NCBI GenBank assembly: GCA_030063045.1
Contig: JAQSEB010000180.1
Coordinates: forward strand, 1-64,000
Length of the DNA stretch: 64,000 nt
Reading direction: 5' to 3'
DNA from: Pratylenchus scribneri
Lineage: Eukaryota > Nematoda > Chromadorea > Rhabditida > Pratylenchidae
The notes under the pieces were generated by a model, which was not told the origin of the DNA, did no database searches, and saw only the letters and a list, made by a program, of their open reading frames with translations. The translations under genes were made by a program, and so were the position numbers. The number at the start of each line of letters is the position of its first letter. The stretch's first letter is position 1. This document shows positions 27,880-41,293 of this stretch, piece after piece.

Positions 27880-28203
27880 CTAGCATGCGTGCGCTGCTTC
27901 CTTTACTCCCTATTCTCTTCTTCCAGTAGGACTAGTCACTATCTGTATATTTCTCTATTTTCCTTGTGAGCCGCTTGCTTATGAGTGTTCATTTCGCCTA
28001 TCCTCCTTGTGCGCCGCTTGCCTATAAGTGCTCAATTCCTTTCTCTGCCACTCATCTGTGGCAATTGCCTGTGTCTGTCTATTTGTATATCGTAGTTTTA
28101 CTTTCTCTCTAGTCACAGTCATTTCTCTATCCATCAGAGATAGTTGCTGAAAGAGTGAAAAGGAGAATTATTTGGGTGAGGGGTATATGGACAAAATTGA
28201 ATG

Positions 28204-28294
28204 TTCCCTCATCAATTGGCTGAATAGCCGAAAGGTGAAGGCCATGGGATTTATTTTGGTCGGCTCGGGTTCAATTCCCGGTCGGGGTAGGGAA
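28204..28294 (+). tRNA. tRNA-like sequence, right-arm copy
   Basis: Exact inverted copy of the left tRNA-like segment, with the same T-arm, B-box-like GGTTCAATTCC and terminal 6-bp pairing. The same doubts about the D and anticodon stems apply. Confidence 0.4.
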
Positions 28295-29043
28295 TTTTTA
28301 TTTTATAAAATTTATTATTTAATTATTGGAAATTAATTATAAAGAATGTGTCAAGAATATTAATTAAATATTAATTAGTGGTCAATTAAGTAATTGACCC
28401 CACTTGGAAATGGGGTCAATCTTATAAAGTAATGCTATAGGATAGGGCTGGGGATTATCGATTTTTAGGTATCAAAACGGTATTATATGCTGCTGTGGTA
28501 ATCACTAATCACGAATCTGCACTTGAAATTAAGTTCAAACTATAATTTGGACTTATATAAGATTACTATACTCTGGGACCAAAGCCCAAATTCTAAGCTA
28601 AGCCTTAGTACTTATTAGCCGAAATTTTAGAATTAGCTATGTAAATAAAAATGGCTTTTTTACTTTTGAGTTTTATGCGAAACTAATGGTATCAGCTCAT
28701 CAAGATATATCGATTAAACCATAAATTGACTAAAATTATTTTCGGCACTTTTTTCGCGTTTCGACTCAAAAAGAGGACCCTTTACTTTTTTTGCATTTAA
28801 ATTTCACTTATCTTACGTCATTAATATGATAAGCAAAAAGTAAACATAACTTCATGCTCTGCACCCTAAATTACCCATAGAATGCTATTTTCATAAATTT
28901 TGGTAAGGGGGCGCAAAAGGAAGTACCGAAATATTGACTGTATTTACATATAACATTTCATAACTAAAATTTATCAAATTATTTCATTTGCAATTTTTGT
29001 TGGCCGACATTCATTCGAAGTATGAACATCACTTTTTAAGTAT

Positions 29044-29888
29044 TTCTTTTCCAGCTAAAGGTCATTTTGCTTAAAAAAAGCTAAAAATTAGAATGCATAA
29101 GCATTTTAGCTCATTAAAAAAGCAACTCATCAAATGCATAAGCATTTTATTTTTGAATATTTTCTTTTCCAGCTAAAGGTCAATTTGCTTAAAAAAAGCT
29201 AAAAATTAGAATGCATAAGCATTTTAGCTCATTAAAAAAGCAACTCATCAAATGCATAAGCATTTTATTTTTGAATATTTTCTTTTCCAGCTAAAGGTCA
29301 ATTTGCTTAAAAAAAGCTAAAAATTAGAATGCATAAGCATTTTAGCTCATTAAAAAAGCAACTCATCAAATGCATAAGCATTTTATTTTTGAATATTTTC
29401 TTTTCCAGCTAAAGGTCAATTTGCTTAAAAAAAGCTAAAAATTAGAATGCATAAGCATTTTAGCTCATTAAAAAAGCAACTCATCAAATGCATAAGCATT
29501 TTATTTTTGAATATTTTCTTTTCCAGCTAAAGGTCATTTTGTTTAAAAAAAGCTAAAAATTAGAATGCATAAGCATTTTAGCTCATTAAAAAAGCAACTC
29601 ATCAAATGCATAAGCATTTTATTTTTGAATATTTTCTTTTCCAGCTAAAGGTCATTTTGTTTAAAAAAGCTAAAAATTAGAATGCATAAGCATTTTAGCT
29701 CATTAAAAAAGCAACTCATCAAATGCATAAGCATTTTATTTTTGAATATTTTCTTTTCCAGCTAAAGGTCAATTTGCTTAAAAAAAGCTAAAAATTAGAA
29801 TGCATAAGCATTTTAGCTCATTAAAAAAGCAACTCATCAAATGCATAAGCATTTTATTTTTGAATATTTTCTTTTCCAGCTAAAGGTC
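29044..29888 (-). repeat. Satellite B, right array (inverted)
   Basis: Mirror image of 2091-2935: seven 117-118-bp units in reverse orientation, including the same TTTAAAC variants in the same mirrored order. Confidence 0.96.
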
Positions 29889-32800
29889 AAATCTAATGAC
29901 CTAAGGAATTAATTATTTCATTGAATTAGAATCTTAAAAAATTCAAAAATATTTTTTTAGGGCTAGGTAAGAATCTTATGTCCTAAGGAATTAATTATTT
30001 CCAGGAAATAGAATCTTAAAAAATTCAAAAATATTTATTAGGGCTAGGTAAGAATCTTATGTCCTAAGGAATTAATTATTTCCAGGAAATAGAATCTTAA
30101 AAAATTCAAAAATATTTATTAGGGCTAGGTAAGAATCTTATGTCCTAAGGAATTAATTATTTCCAGGAAATAGAATCTTAAAAAATTCAAAAATATTTAT
30201 TAGGGCTAGGTAAGAATCTTATGTCCTAAGGAATTAATTATTTCCAGGAAATAGAATCTTAAAAAATTCAAAAATATTTATTAGGGCTAGGTATGAATCT
30301 TATGTCCTAAGGAATTAATTATTTCCAGGAAATAGAATCTTAAAAAATTCAAAAATATTTATTAGGGCTAGGTAAGAATCTTATGTCCTAAGGAATTAAT
30401 TATTTCCAGGAAATAGAATCTTAAAAAATTCAAAAATATTTATTAGGGCTAGGTAAGAATCTTATGTCCTAAGGAATTAATTAATTCCAGGAAATAGAAT
30501 CTTAAAAAATTCAAAAATATTTATTAGGGCTAGATATGAATCTTATGTCCTAAGGAATTAATTATTTCCAGGAAATAGAATCTTAAAAAATTCAAAAATA
30601 TTTATTAGGGCTAGATATGAATCTTATGTCCAAAGGAATTAATTATTTCCAGGAAATAGAATCTTAAAAAATTCAAAAATATTTATTAGGGCTAGGTATT
30701 AATCTTATGTCCTAAGGAATTAATTATTTCATTGAATTAGAATCTTAAAAAATTCAAAAATATTTATTAGGGCTAGGTATTAATCTTATGTCCTAAGGAA
30801 TTAATTATTTCATTGAATTAGAATCTTAAAAAATTCAAAAATATTTATTAGGGCTAGGTATTAATCTTATGTCCTAAGGAATTAATTATTTCATTGAATT
30901 AGAATCTTAAAAAATTCAAAAATATTTATTAGGGCTAGGTATTAATCTTATGTCCTAAGGAATTAATTATTTCATTGAATTAGAATCTTAAAAAATTCAA
31001 AAATATTTATTAGGGCTAGGTATTAATCTTATGTCCTAAGGAATTAATTATTTCATTGAATTAGAATCTTAAAAAATTCAAAAATATTTATTAGGGCTAG
31101 GTATTAATCTTATGTCCTAAGGAATTAATTATTTCATTGAATTAGAATCTTAAAAAATTCAAAAATATTTATTAGGGCTAGATATGAATCTTATGTCCTA
31201 AGGAATTAATTATTTCCAGGAAATAGAATCTTAAAAAATTCAAAAATATTTATTAGGGCTAGGTATTAATCTTATGTCCTAAGGAATTAATTATTTCATT
31301 GAATTAGAATCTTAAAAAATTCAAAAATATTTATTAGGGCTAGGTATGAATCTTATGTCCTAAGGAATTAATTATTTCATTGAATTAGAATCTTAAAAAA
31401 TTCAAAAATATTTATTAGGGCTAGGTATTAATCTTATGTCCTAAGGAATTAATTATTTCATTGAATTAGAATCTTAAAAAATTCAAAAATATTTATTAGG
31501 GCTAGGTATTAATCTTATGTCCTAAGGAATTAATTATTTCATTGAATTAGAATCTTAAAAAATTCAAAAATATTTATTAGGGCTAGGTATTAATCTTATG
31601 TCCTAAGGAATTAATTATTTCCAGGAAATAGAATCTTAAAAAATTCAAAAATATTTATTAGGGCTAGGTAAGAATCTTATGTCCTAAGGAATTAATTAAT
31701 TCCAGGAAATAGAATCTTAAAAAATTCAAAAATATTTATTAGGGCTAGATATGAATCTTATGTCCTAAGGAATTAATTATTTCCAGGAAATAGAATCTTA
31801 AAAAATTCAAAAATATTTATTAGGGCTAGATATGAATCTTATGTCCAAAGGAATTAATTATTTCCAGGAAATAGAATCTTAAAAAATTCAAAAATATTTA
31901 TTAGGGCTAGGTATTAATCTTATGTCCTAAGGAATTAATTATTTCATTGAATTAGAATCTTAAAAAATTCAAAAATATTTATTAGGGCTAGGTATTAATC
32001 TTATGTCCTAAGGAATTAATTATTTCATTGAATTAGAATCTTAAAAAATTCAAAAATATTTATTAGGGCTAGGTATTAATCTTATGTCCTAAGGAATTAA
32101 TTATTTCATTGAATTAGAATCTTAAAAAATTCAAAAATATTTATTAGGGCTAGGTATTAATCTTATGTCCTAAGGAATTAATTATTTCATTGAATTAGAA
32201 TCTTAAAAAATTCAAAAATATTTATTAGGGCTAGGTATGAATCTTATGTCCTAAGGAATTAATTATTTCCAGGAAATAGAATCTTAAAAAATTCAAAAAT
32301 ATTTATTAGGGCTAGGTATTAATCTTATGTCCTAAGGAATTAATTATTTCATTGAATTAGAATCTTAAAAAATTCAAAAATATTTATTAGGGCTAGGTAT
32401 GAATCTTATGTCCTAAGGAATTAATTATTTCATTGAATTAGAATCTTAAAAAATTCAAAAATATTTATTAGGGCTAGGTATTAATCTTATGTCCTAAGGA
32501 ATTAATTATTTCATTGAATTAGAATCTTAAAAAATTCAAAAATATTTATTAGGGCTAGGTATTAATCTTATGTCCTAAGGAATTAATTATTTCATTGAAT
32601 TAGAATCTTAAAAAATTCAAAAATATTTATTAGGGCTAGGTATTAATCTTATGTCCTAAGGAATTAATTATTTCCAGGAAATAGAATCTTAAAAAATTCA
32701 AAAATATTTATTAGGGCTAGATATGAATCTTATGTCCAAAGGAATTAATTATTTCATTGAATTAGAATCTTAAAAAATTCAAAAATATTTATTAGGGCTA

Positions 32801-35800
32801 GGTATTAATCTTATGTCCTAAGGAATTAATTATTTCCAGGAAATAGAATCTTAAAAAATTCAAAAATATTTATTAGGGCTAGGTATTAATCTTATGTCCT
32901 AAGGAATTAATTATTTCCAGGAAATAGAATCTTAAAAAATTCAAAAATATTTATTAGGGCTAGATATGAATCTTATGTCCAAAGGAATTAATTATTTCCA
33001 GGAAATAGAATCTTAAAAAATTCAAAAATATTTATTAGGGCTAGGTATTAATCTTATGTCCTAAGGAATTAATTATTTCATTGAATTAGAATCTTAAAAA
33101 ATTCAAAAATATTTATTAGGGCTAGGTATTAATCTTATGTCCTAAGGAATTAATTATTTCATTGAATTAGAATCTTAAAAAATTCAAAAATATTTATTAG
33201 GGCTAGGTATGAATCTTATGTCCTAAGGAATTAATTATTTCATTGAATTAGAATCTTAAAAAATTCAAAAATATTTATTAGGGCTAGGTATGAATCTTAT
33301 GTCCTAAGGAATTAATTATTTCATTGAATTAGAATCTTAAAAAATTCAAAAATATTTATTAGGGCTAGGTATGAATCTTATGTCCTAAGGAATTAATTAA
33401 TTCCAGGAAATAGAATCTTAAAAAATTCAAAAATATTTATTAGGGCTAGGTATGAATCTTATGTCCTAAGGAATTAATTAATTCCAGGAAATAGAATCTT
33501 AAAAAATTCAAAAATATTTATTAGGGCTAGGTATTAATCTTATGTCCTAAGGAATTAATTATTTCCAGGAAATAGAATCTTAAAAAATTCAAAAATATTT
33601 ATTAGGGCTAGGTATGAATCTTATGTCCTAAGGAATTAATTAATTCCAGGAAATAGAATCTTAAAAAATTCAAAAATATTTATTAGGGCTAGGTATTAAT
33701 CTTATGTCCTAAGGAATTAATTATTTCCAGGAAATAGAATCTTAAAAAATTCAAAAATATTTATTAGGGCTAGGTATTAATCTTATGTCCTAAGGAATTA
33801 ATTATTTCCAGGAAATAGAATCTTAAAAAATTCAAAAATATTTATTAGGGCTAGGTATGAATCTTATGTCCTAAGGAATTAATTAATTCCAGGAAATAGA
33901 ATCTTAAAAAATTCAAAAATATTTATTAGGGCTAGGTATTAATCTTATGTCCTAAGGAATTAATTATTTCATTGAATTAGAATCTTAAAAAATTCAAAAA
34001 TATTTATTAGGGCTAGGTATGAATCTTATGTCCTAAGGAATTAATTATTTCCAGGAAATAGAATCTTAAAAAATTCAAAAATATTTATTAGGGCTAGATA
34101 TGAATCTTATGTCCAAAGGAATTAATTATTTCCAGGAAATAGAATCTTAAAAAATTCAAAAATATTTATTAGGGCTAGGTAAGAATCTTATGTCCTAAGG
34201 AATTAATTATTTCTAGGAAATAGAATCTTAAAAAATTCAAAAATATTTATTAGGGCTAGGTATGAATCTTATGTCCTAAGGAATTAATTATTTCATTGAA
34301 TTAGAATCTTAAAAAATTCAAAAATATTTATTAGGGCTAGGTATGAATCTTATGTCCTAAGGAATTAATTAATTCCAGGAAATAGAATCTTAAAAAATTC
34401 AAAAATATTTATTAGGGCTAGGTATGAATCTTATGTCCTAAGGAATTAATTAATTCCAGGAAATAGAATCTTAAAAAATTCAAAAATATTTATTAGGGCT
34501 AGGTATGAATCTTATGTCCTAAGGAATTAATTATTTCATTGAATTAGAATCTTAAAAAATTCAAAAATATTTATTAGGGCTAGGTATGAATCTTATGTCC
34601 TAAGGAATTAATTATTTCATTGAATTAGAATCTTAAAAAATTCAAAAATATTTATTAGGGCTAGGTATGAATCTTATGTCCTAAGGAATTAATTATTTCA
34701 TTGAATTAGAATCTTAAAAAATTCAAAAATATTTATTAGGGCTAGGTATGAATCTTATGTCCTAAGGAATTAATTAATTCCAGGAAATAGAATCTTAAAA
34801 AATTCAAAAATATTTATTAGGGCTAGGTATGAATCTTATGTCCTAAGGAATTAATTATTTCATTGAATTAGAATCTTAAAAAATTCAAAAATATTTATTA
34901 GGGCTAGGTATGAATCTTATGTCCTAAGGAATTAATTATTTCATTGAATTAGAATCTTAAAAAATTCAAAAATATTTATTAGGGCTAGGTATGAATCTTA
35001 TGTCCTAAGGAATTAATTATTTCATTGAATTAGAATCTTAAAAAATTCAAAAATATTTATTAGGGCTAGGTATGAATCTTATGTAAGGAATTAATTATTT
35101 CATTGAATTAGAATCTTAAAAAATTCAAAAATATTTATTAGGGCTAGGTATGAATCTTATGTCCTAAGGAATTAATTATTTCATTGAATTAGAATCTTAA
35201 AAAATTCAAAAATATTTATTAGGGCTAGGTATGAATCTTATGTCCTAAGGAATTAATTAATTCCAGGAAATAGAATCTTAAAAAATTCAAAAATATTTAT
35301 TAGGGCTAGGTATGAATCTTATGTCCTAAGGAATTAATTAATTCCAGGAAATAGAATCTTAAAAAATTCAAAAATATTTATTAGGGCTAGGTATGAATCT
35401 TATGTCCTAAGGAATTAATTAATTCCAGGAAATAGAATCTTAAAAAATTCAAAAATATTTATTAGGGCTAGGTATGAATCTTATGTCCTAAGGAATTAAT
35501 TATTTCATTGAATTAGAATCTTAAAAAATTCAAAAATATTTATTAGGGCTAGGTATGAATCTTATGTCCTAAGGAATTAATTATTTCATTGAATTAGAAT
35601 CTTAAAAAATTCAAAAATATTTATTAGGGCTAGGTATGAATCTTATGTCCTAAGGAATTAATTAATTCCAGGAAATAGAATCTTAAAAAATTCAAAAATA
35701 TTTATTAGGGCTAGGTATGAATCTTATGTCCTAAGGAATTAATTATTTCATTGAATTAGAATCTTAAAAAATTCAAAAATATTTATTAGGGCTAGGTATG

Positions 35801-38800
35801 AATCTTATGTCCTAAGGAATTAATTAATTCCAGGAAATAGAATCTTAAAAAATTCAAAAATATTTATTAGGGCTAGGTATGAATCTTATGTCCTAAGGAA
35901 TTAATTAATTCCAGGAAATAGAATCTTAAAAAATTCAAAAATATTTATTAGGGCTAGGTATGAATCTTATGTCCTAAGGAATTAATTAATTCCAGGAAAT
36001 AGAATCTTAAAAAATTCAAAAATATTTATTAGGGCTAGGTATGAATCTTATGTCCTAAGGAATTAATTAATTCCAGGAAATAGAATCTTAAAAAATTCAA
36101 AAATATTTATTAGGGCTAGGTATGAATCTTATGTCCTAAGGAATTAATTATTTCATTGAATTAGAATCTTAAAAAATTCAAAAATATTTATTAGGGCTAG
36201 GTATGAATCTTATGTCCTAAGGAATTAATTAATTCCAGGAAATAGAATCTTAAAAAATTCAAAAATAATTATTAGGGCTAGGTATGAATCTTATGTCCTA
36301 AGGAATTAATTAATTCCAGGAAATAGAATCTTAAAAAATTCAAAAATATTTATTAGGGCTAGGTATGAATCTTATGTCCTAAGGAATTAATTAATTCCAG
36401 GAAATAGAATCTTAAAAAATTCAAAAATATTTATTAGGGCTAGGTATGAATCTTATGTCCTAAGGAATTAATTAATTCCAGGAAATAGAATCTTAAAAAA
36501 TTCAAAAATATTTATTAGGGCTAGGTATGAATCTTATGTCCTAAGGAATTAATTATTTCATTGAATTAGAATCTTAAAAAATTCAAAAATATTTATTAGG
36601 GCTAGGTATGAATCTTATGTCCTAAGGAATTAATTAATTCCAGGAAATAGAATCTTAAAAAATTCAAAAATATTTATTAGGGCTAGGTATGAATCTTATG
36701 TCCTAAGGAATTAATTAATTCCAGGAAATAGAATCTTAAAAAATTCAAAAATATTTATTAGGGCTAGGTATGAATCTTATGTCCTAAGGAATTAATTATT
36801 TCATTGAATTAGAATCTTAAAAAATTCAAAAATATTTATTAGGGCTAGGTATGAATCTTATGTCCTAAGGAATTAATTAATTCCAGGAAATAGAATCTTA
36901 AAAAATTCAAAAATATTTATTAGGGCTAGGTATGAATCTTATGTCCTAAGGAATTAATTAATTCCAGGAAATAGAATCTTAAAAAATTCAAAAATATTTA
37001 TTAGGGCTAGGTATGAATCTTATGTCCTAAGGAATTAATTATTTCATTGAATTAGAATCTTAAAAAATTCAAAAATATTTATTAGGGCTAGGTATGAATC
37101 TTATGTCCTAAGGAATTAATTATTTCATTGAATTAGAATCTTAAAAAATTCAAAAATATTTATTAGGGCTAGGTATGAATCTTATGTCCTAAGGAATTAA
37201 TTATTTCATTGAATTAGAATCTTAAAAAATTCAAAAATATTTATTAGGGCTAGGTATGAATCTTATGTCCTAAGGAATTAATTAATTCCAGGAAATAGAA
37301 TCTTAAAAAATTCAAAAATATTTATTAGGGCTAGGTATGAATCTTATGTCCTAAGGAATTAATTAATTCCAGGAAATAGAATCTTAAAAAATTCAAAAAT
37401 ATTTATTAGGGCTAGGTATGAATCTTATGTCCTAAGGAATTAATTAATTCCAGGAAATAGAATCTTAAAAAATTCAAAAATATTTATTAGGGCTAGGTAT
37501 GAATCTTATGTCCTAAGGAATTAATTAATTCCAGGAAATAGAATCTTAAAAAATTCAAAAATATTTATTAGGGCTAGGTATGAATCTTATGTCCTAAGGA
37601 ATTAATTATTTCATTGAATTAGAATCTTAAAAAATTCAAAAATATTTATTAGGGCTAGGTATGAATCTTATGTCCTAAGGAATTAATTATTTCATTGAAT
37701 TAGAATCTTAAAAAATTCAAAAATATTTATTAGGGCTAGGTATGAATCTTATGTCCTAAGGAATTAATTAATTCCAGGAAATAGAATCTTAAAAAATTCA
37801 AAAATATTTATTAGGGCTAGGTATGAATCTTATGTCCTAAGGAATTAATTATTTCATTGAATTAGAATCTTAAAAAATTCAAAAATATTTATTAGGGCTA
37901 GGTATGAATCTTATGTCCTAAGGAATTAATTAATTCCAGGAAATAGAATCTTAAAAAATTCAAAAATATTTATTAGGGCTAGGTATGAATCTTATGTCCT
38001 AAGGAATTAATTAATTCCAGGAAATAGAATCTTAAAAAATTCAAAAATATTTATTAGGGCTAGGTATGAATCTTATGTCCTAAGGAATTAATTAATTCCA
38101 GGAAATAGAATCTTAAAAAATTCAAAAATATTTATTAGGGCTAGGTATGAATCTTATGTCCTAAGGAATTAATTAATTCCAGGAAATAGAATCTTAAAAA
38201 ATTCAAAAATATTTATTAGGGCTAGGTATGAATCTTATGTCCTAAGGAATTAATTATTTCATTGAATTAGAATCTTAAAAAATTCAAAAATATTTATTAG
38301 GGCTAGGTATGAATCTTATGTCCTAAGGAATTAATTATTTCATTGAATTAGAATCTTAAAAAATTCAAAAATATTTATTAGGGCTAGGTATGAATCTTAT
38401 GTCCTAAGGAATTAATTATTTCATTGAATTAGAATCTTAAAAAATTCAAAAATATTTATTAGGGCTAGGTATGAATCTTATGTCCTAAGGAATTAATTAT
38501 TTCATTGAATTAGAATCTTAAAAAATTCAAAAATATTTATTAGGGCTAGGTATGAATCTTATGTCCTAAGGAATTAATTAATTCCAGGAAATAGAATCTT
38601 AAAAAATTCAAAAATATTTATTAGGGCTAGGTATGAATCTTATGTCCTAAGGAATTAATTAATTCCAGGAAATAGAATCTTAAAAAATTCAAAAATATTT
38701 ATTAGGGCTAGGTATGAATCTTATGTCCTAAGGAATTAATTAATTCCAGGAAATAGAATCTTAAAAAATTCAAAAATATTTATTAGGGCTAGGTATGAAT

Positions 38801-40108
38801 CTTATGTCCTAAGGAATTAATTATTTCATTGAATTAGAATCTTAAAAAATTCAAAAATATTTATTAGGGCTAGGTATGAATCTTATGTCCTAAGGAATTA
38901 ATTATTTCATTGAATTAGAATCTTAAAAAATTCAAAAATATTTATTAGGGATAGGTATGAATCTTATGTCCTAAGGAATTAATTATTTCATTGAATTAGA
39001 ATCTTAAAAAATTCAAAAATATTTATTAGGGCTAGGTATGAATCTTATGTCCTAAGGAATTAATTAATTCCAGGAAATAGAATCTTAAAAAATTCAAAAA
39101 TATTTATTAGGGCTAGGTATGAATCTTATGTCCTAAGGAATTAATTAATTCCAGGAAATAGAATCTTAAAAAATTCAAAAATATTTATTAGGGCTAGGTA
39201 TGAATCTTATGTCCTAAGGAATTAATTATTTCATTGAATTAGAATCTTAAAAAATTCAAAAATATTTATTAGGGCTAGGTATGAATCTTATGTCCTAAGG
39301 AATTAATTATTTCATTGAATTAGAATCTTAAAAAATTCAAAAATATTTATTAGGGCTAGGTATGAATCTTATGTCCTAAGGAATTAATTATTTCATTGAA
39401 TTAGAATCTTAAAAAATTCAAAAATATTTATTAGGGCTAGGTATGAATCTTATGTCCTAAGGAATTAATTATTTCATTGAATTAGAATCTTAAAAAATTC
39501 AAAAATATTTATTAGGGCTAGGTATGAATCTTATGTCCTAAGGAATTAATTAATTCCAGGAAATAGAATCTTAAAAAATTCAAAAATATTTATTAGGGCT
39601 AGGTATGAATCTTATGTCCTAAGGAATTAATTAATTCCAGGAAATAGAATCTTAAAAAATTCAAAAATATTTATTAGGGCTAGGTATGAATCTTATGTCC
39701 TAAGGAATTAATTAATTCCAGGAAATAGAATCTTAAAAAATTCAAAAATATTTATTAGGGCTAGGTATGAATCTTATGTCCTAAGGAATTAATTAATTCC
39801 AGGAAATAGAATCTTAAAAAATTCAAAAATATTTATTAGGGCTAGGTATGAATCTTATGTCCTAAGGAATTAATTATTTCATTGAATTAGAATCTTAAAA
39901 AATTCAAAAATATTTATTAGGGCTAGGTATGAATCTTATGTCCTAAGGAATTAATTATTTCATTGAATTAGAATCTTAAAAAATTCAAAAATATTTATTA
40001 GGGCTAGGTATGAATCTTATGTCCTAAGGAATTAATTATTTCATTGAATTAGAATCTTAAAAAATTCAAAAATATTTATTAGGGCTAGGTATGAATCTTA
40101 TGTCCTAA

Positions 40109-41293
40109 CAAGGGAAGTACCTCACCTTAAGGTGGCCCTTTTTGATGAAACTTGGCATGTCTTTTGGCCATAGGATGCCTACACATAATCCGCTATTTTT
40201 ATCTGCGGAATGAGCTCGCCTACTGTTTTATGGCCAATAAAAATTTTTAATTTGACGATTTATTGGATTGGAAATAGGGAGAGGCAGATGCCTGGATGGT
40301 ATATGGGGTAAGTATGTAGAATACTTTTTAGGTCATGTGTTCAATTCCTCTCATCGGCAAGTATTTTTTTTAATTTCTTAAACACATTTTTAATACAAAT
40401 TTAGAGTTTTATTATTAAAAATTAAATAAAATAATTAAAATTATGTAACCGCAATATAATTATCTGCCCAATGAGCTTATCTCGGATTTTATGGCCATAA
40501 AACCTATTTTTTCAGCCATTTTGGCCATAGCTCATATCTCCGTATAGGGATGTCCTAAAATTATGAACTAAACGTCATATTATAGAGAATTTTATGGGCT
40601 ATATTATTGGTTAATGTTTTCTAGGCCTAAAATTTTTTTGAAATTTTTTATCGATTTTTTTTCGAAAAATCCCGAATTTGACCAATTTTCAATGGGCCAT
40701 AACTCGGGTATATGGCTATATTGGAACATGGTCCAATTATGTTTTTTGATCACAATATCATTAAGTATTTTTATGAAAATTTTCAGATTTTTCCGTTGAC
40801 CTGAAAATTTTTGCGAATTCACAATGCTGGCCTGTAATAGGCAAAATACCTAGAATTTTCAGGTAGTCAGAAAAATCTGAAAATTTGCATAGAGATACTT
40901 TATGATATGGTGATCAAAAAAGACAACTGGGTCAAAGTCCTACGATCCCATCTAACCGAGTTATGGCCCATTGAAAATTGGCCAAATTCGGGATTTTTCG
41001 AAAAAAAATCGATAAAAATTTTCAAAAAATTTTTAGGCCTAGAAAACATTTACCAATATTATAGCCCATAAAATTCTCTATAATATGACGTTTAGTTCAT
41101 AATTTTAGGACATCCCTATACGGAGATATGAGCTATGGCCAAAATGGCTGAAAAAATAGGTTTTATGGCCATAAAATCCGAGGCGTGGGCATTCCGCAGA
41201 TAAAAATAGCGGATTATGTGTAGGCATCCTATGGCCAAAAGACATGCCAAGTTTCATCAAAAAGGGCCACCTTAAGGTGAGGTACTTCCCTTG
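40109..41293. mobile_element. Non-autonomous inverted-repeat element (PIF/Harbinger-like MITE or foldback), 1185 bp
   Basis: Ends CAAGGGAAGTACCTCACC and its complement, flanked by TAA on both sides (40106-40108 and 41294-41296); removing it restores an uninterrupted satellite unit. The arms are palindromic over most of their length, about 0.4 kb each, with an extra segment of about 250 bp (40211-40460) in the left arm. A 3-bp TAA duplication points to PIF/Harbinger, but the TIR ends are not diagnostic. No transposase is seen. Confidence 0.88.
40290..40365 (+). other. tRNA-like trace inside the insertion
   Basis: GTTCAATTCC in a B-box-like context, preceded by TGGTATATGGGG, lies in the asymmetric 250-bp segment of the left arm. 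The stems do not pair well, so it is at best a decayed tRNA-derived fragment. Confidence 0.2.

Larger units (their letters stand above)
2936..29043. mobile_element. Maverick/Polinton virus-like DNA transposon, apparently intact
   Basis: The interval between the two flanking satellite-B arrays holds every Polinton hallmark gene: protein-primed family B polymerase, retroviral-type integrase with chromodomain, A32-like packaging ATPase, adenain-like protease, double jelly-roll major capsid protein and several small conserved Polinton proteins, bounded by inverted repeats. All hallmark reading frames are open once introns are removed. The exact termini and the usual short target duplication cannot be placed, because the inverted symmetry continues outward through satellites B and A to the window edge. 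The boundaries given are the satellite edges, not proven transposon ends. Confidence 0.9.
27059..31978 (-). repeat. Right arm of giant inverted repeat (mirror of 1-4921)
   Basis: Inverted copy of the left arm with near-perfect identity. It begins inside the ATPase gene (after codon 189) and runs outward through the gene's 5' end, the GACGTAG motif cluster, the tRNA-like sequence, satellite B and 26 units of satellite A. The mirrored region stops only because the left window edge does. The satellite continues to 49799 on this side, so the true arm may be longer. Confidence 0.93.

Noticed and set aside
40604..40822. Open frames inside the 1185-bp insertion
   Set aside because: They lie in the palindromic arms and have no transposase motif.
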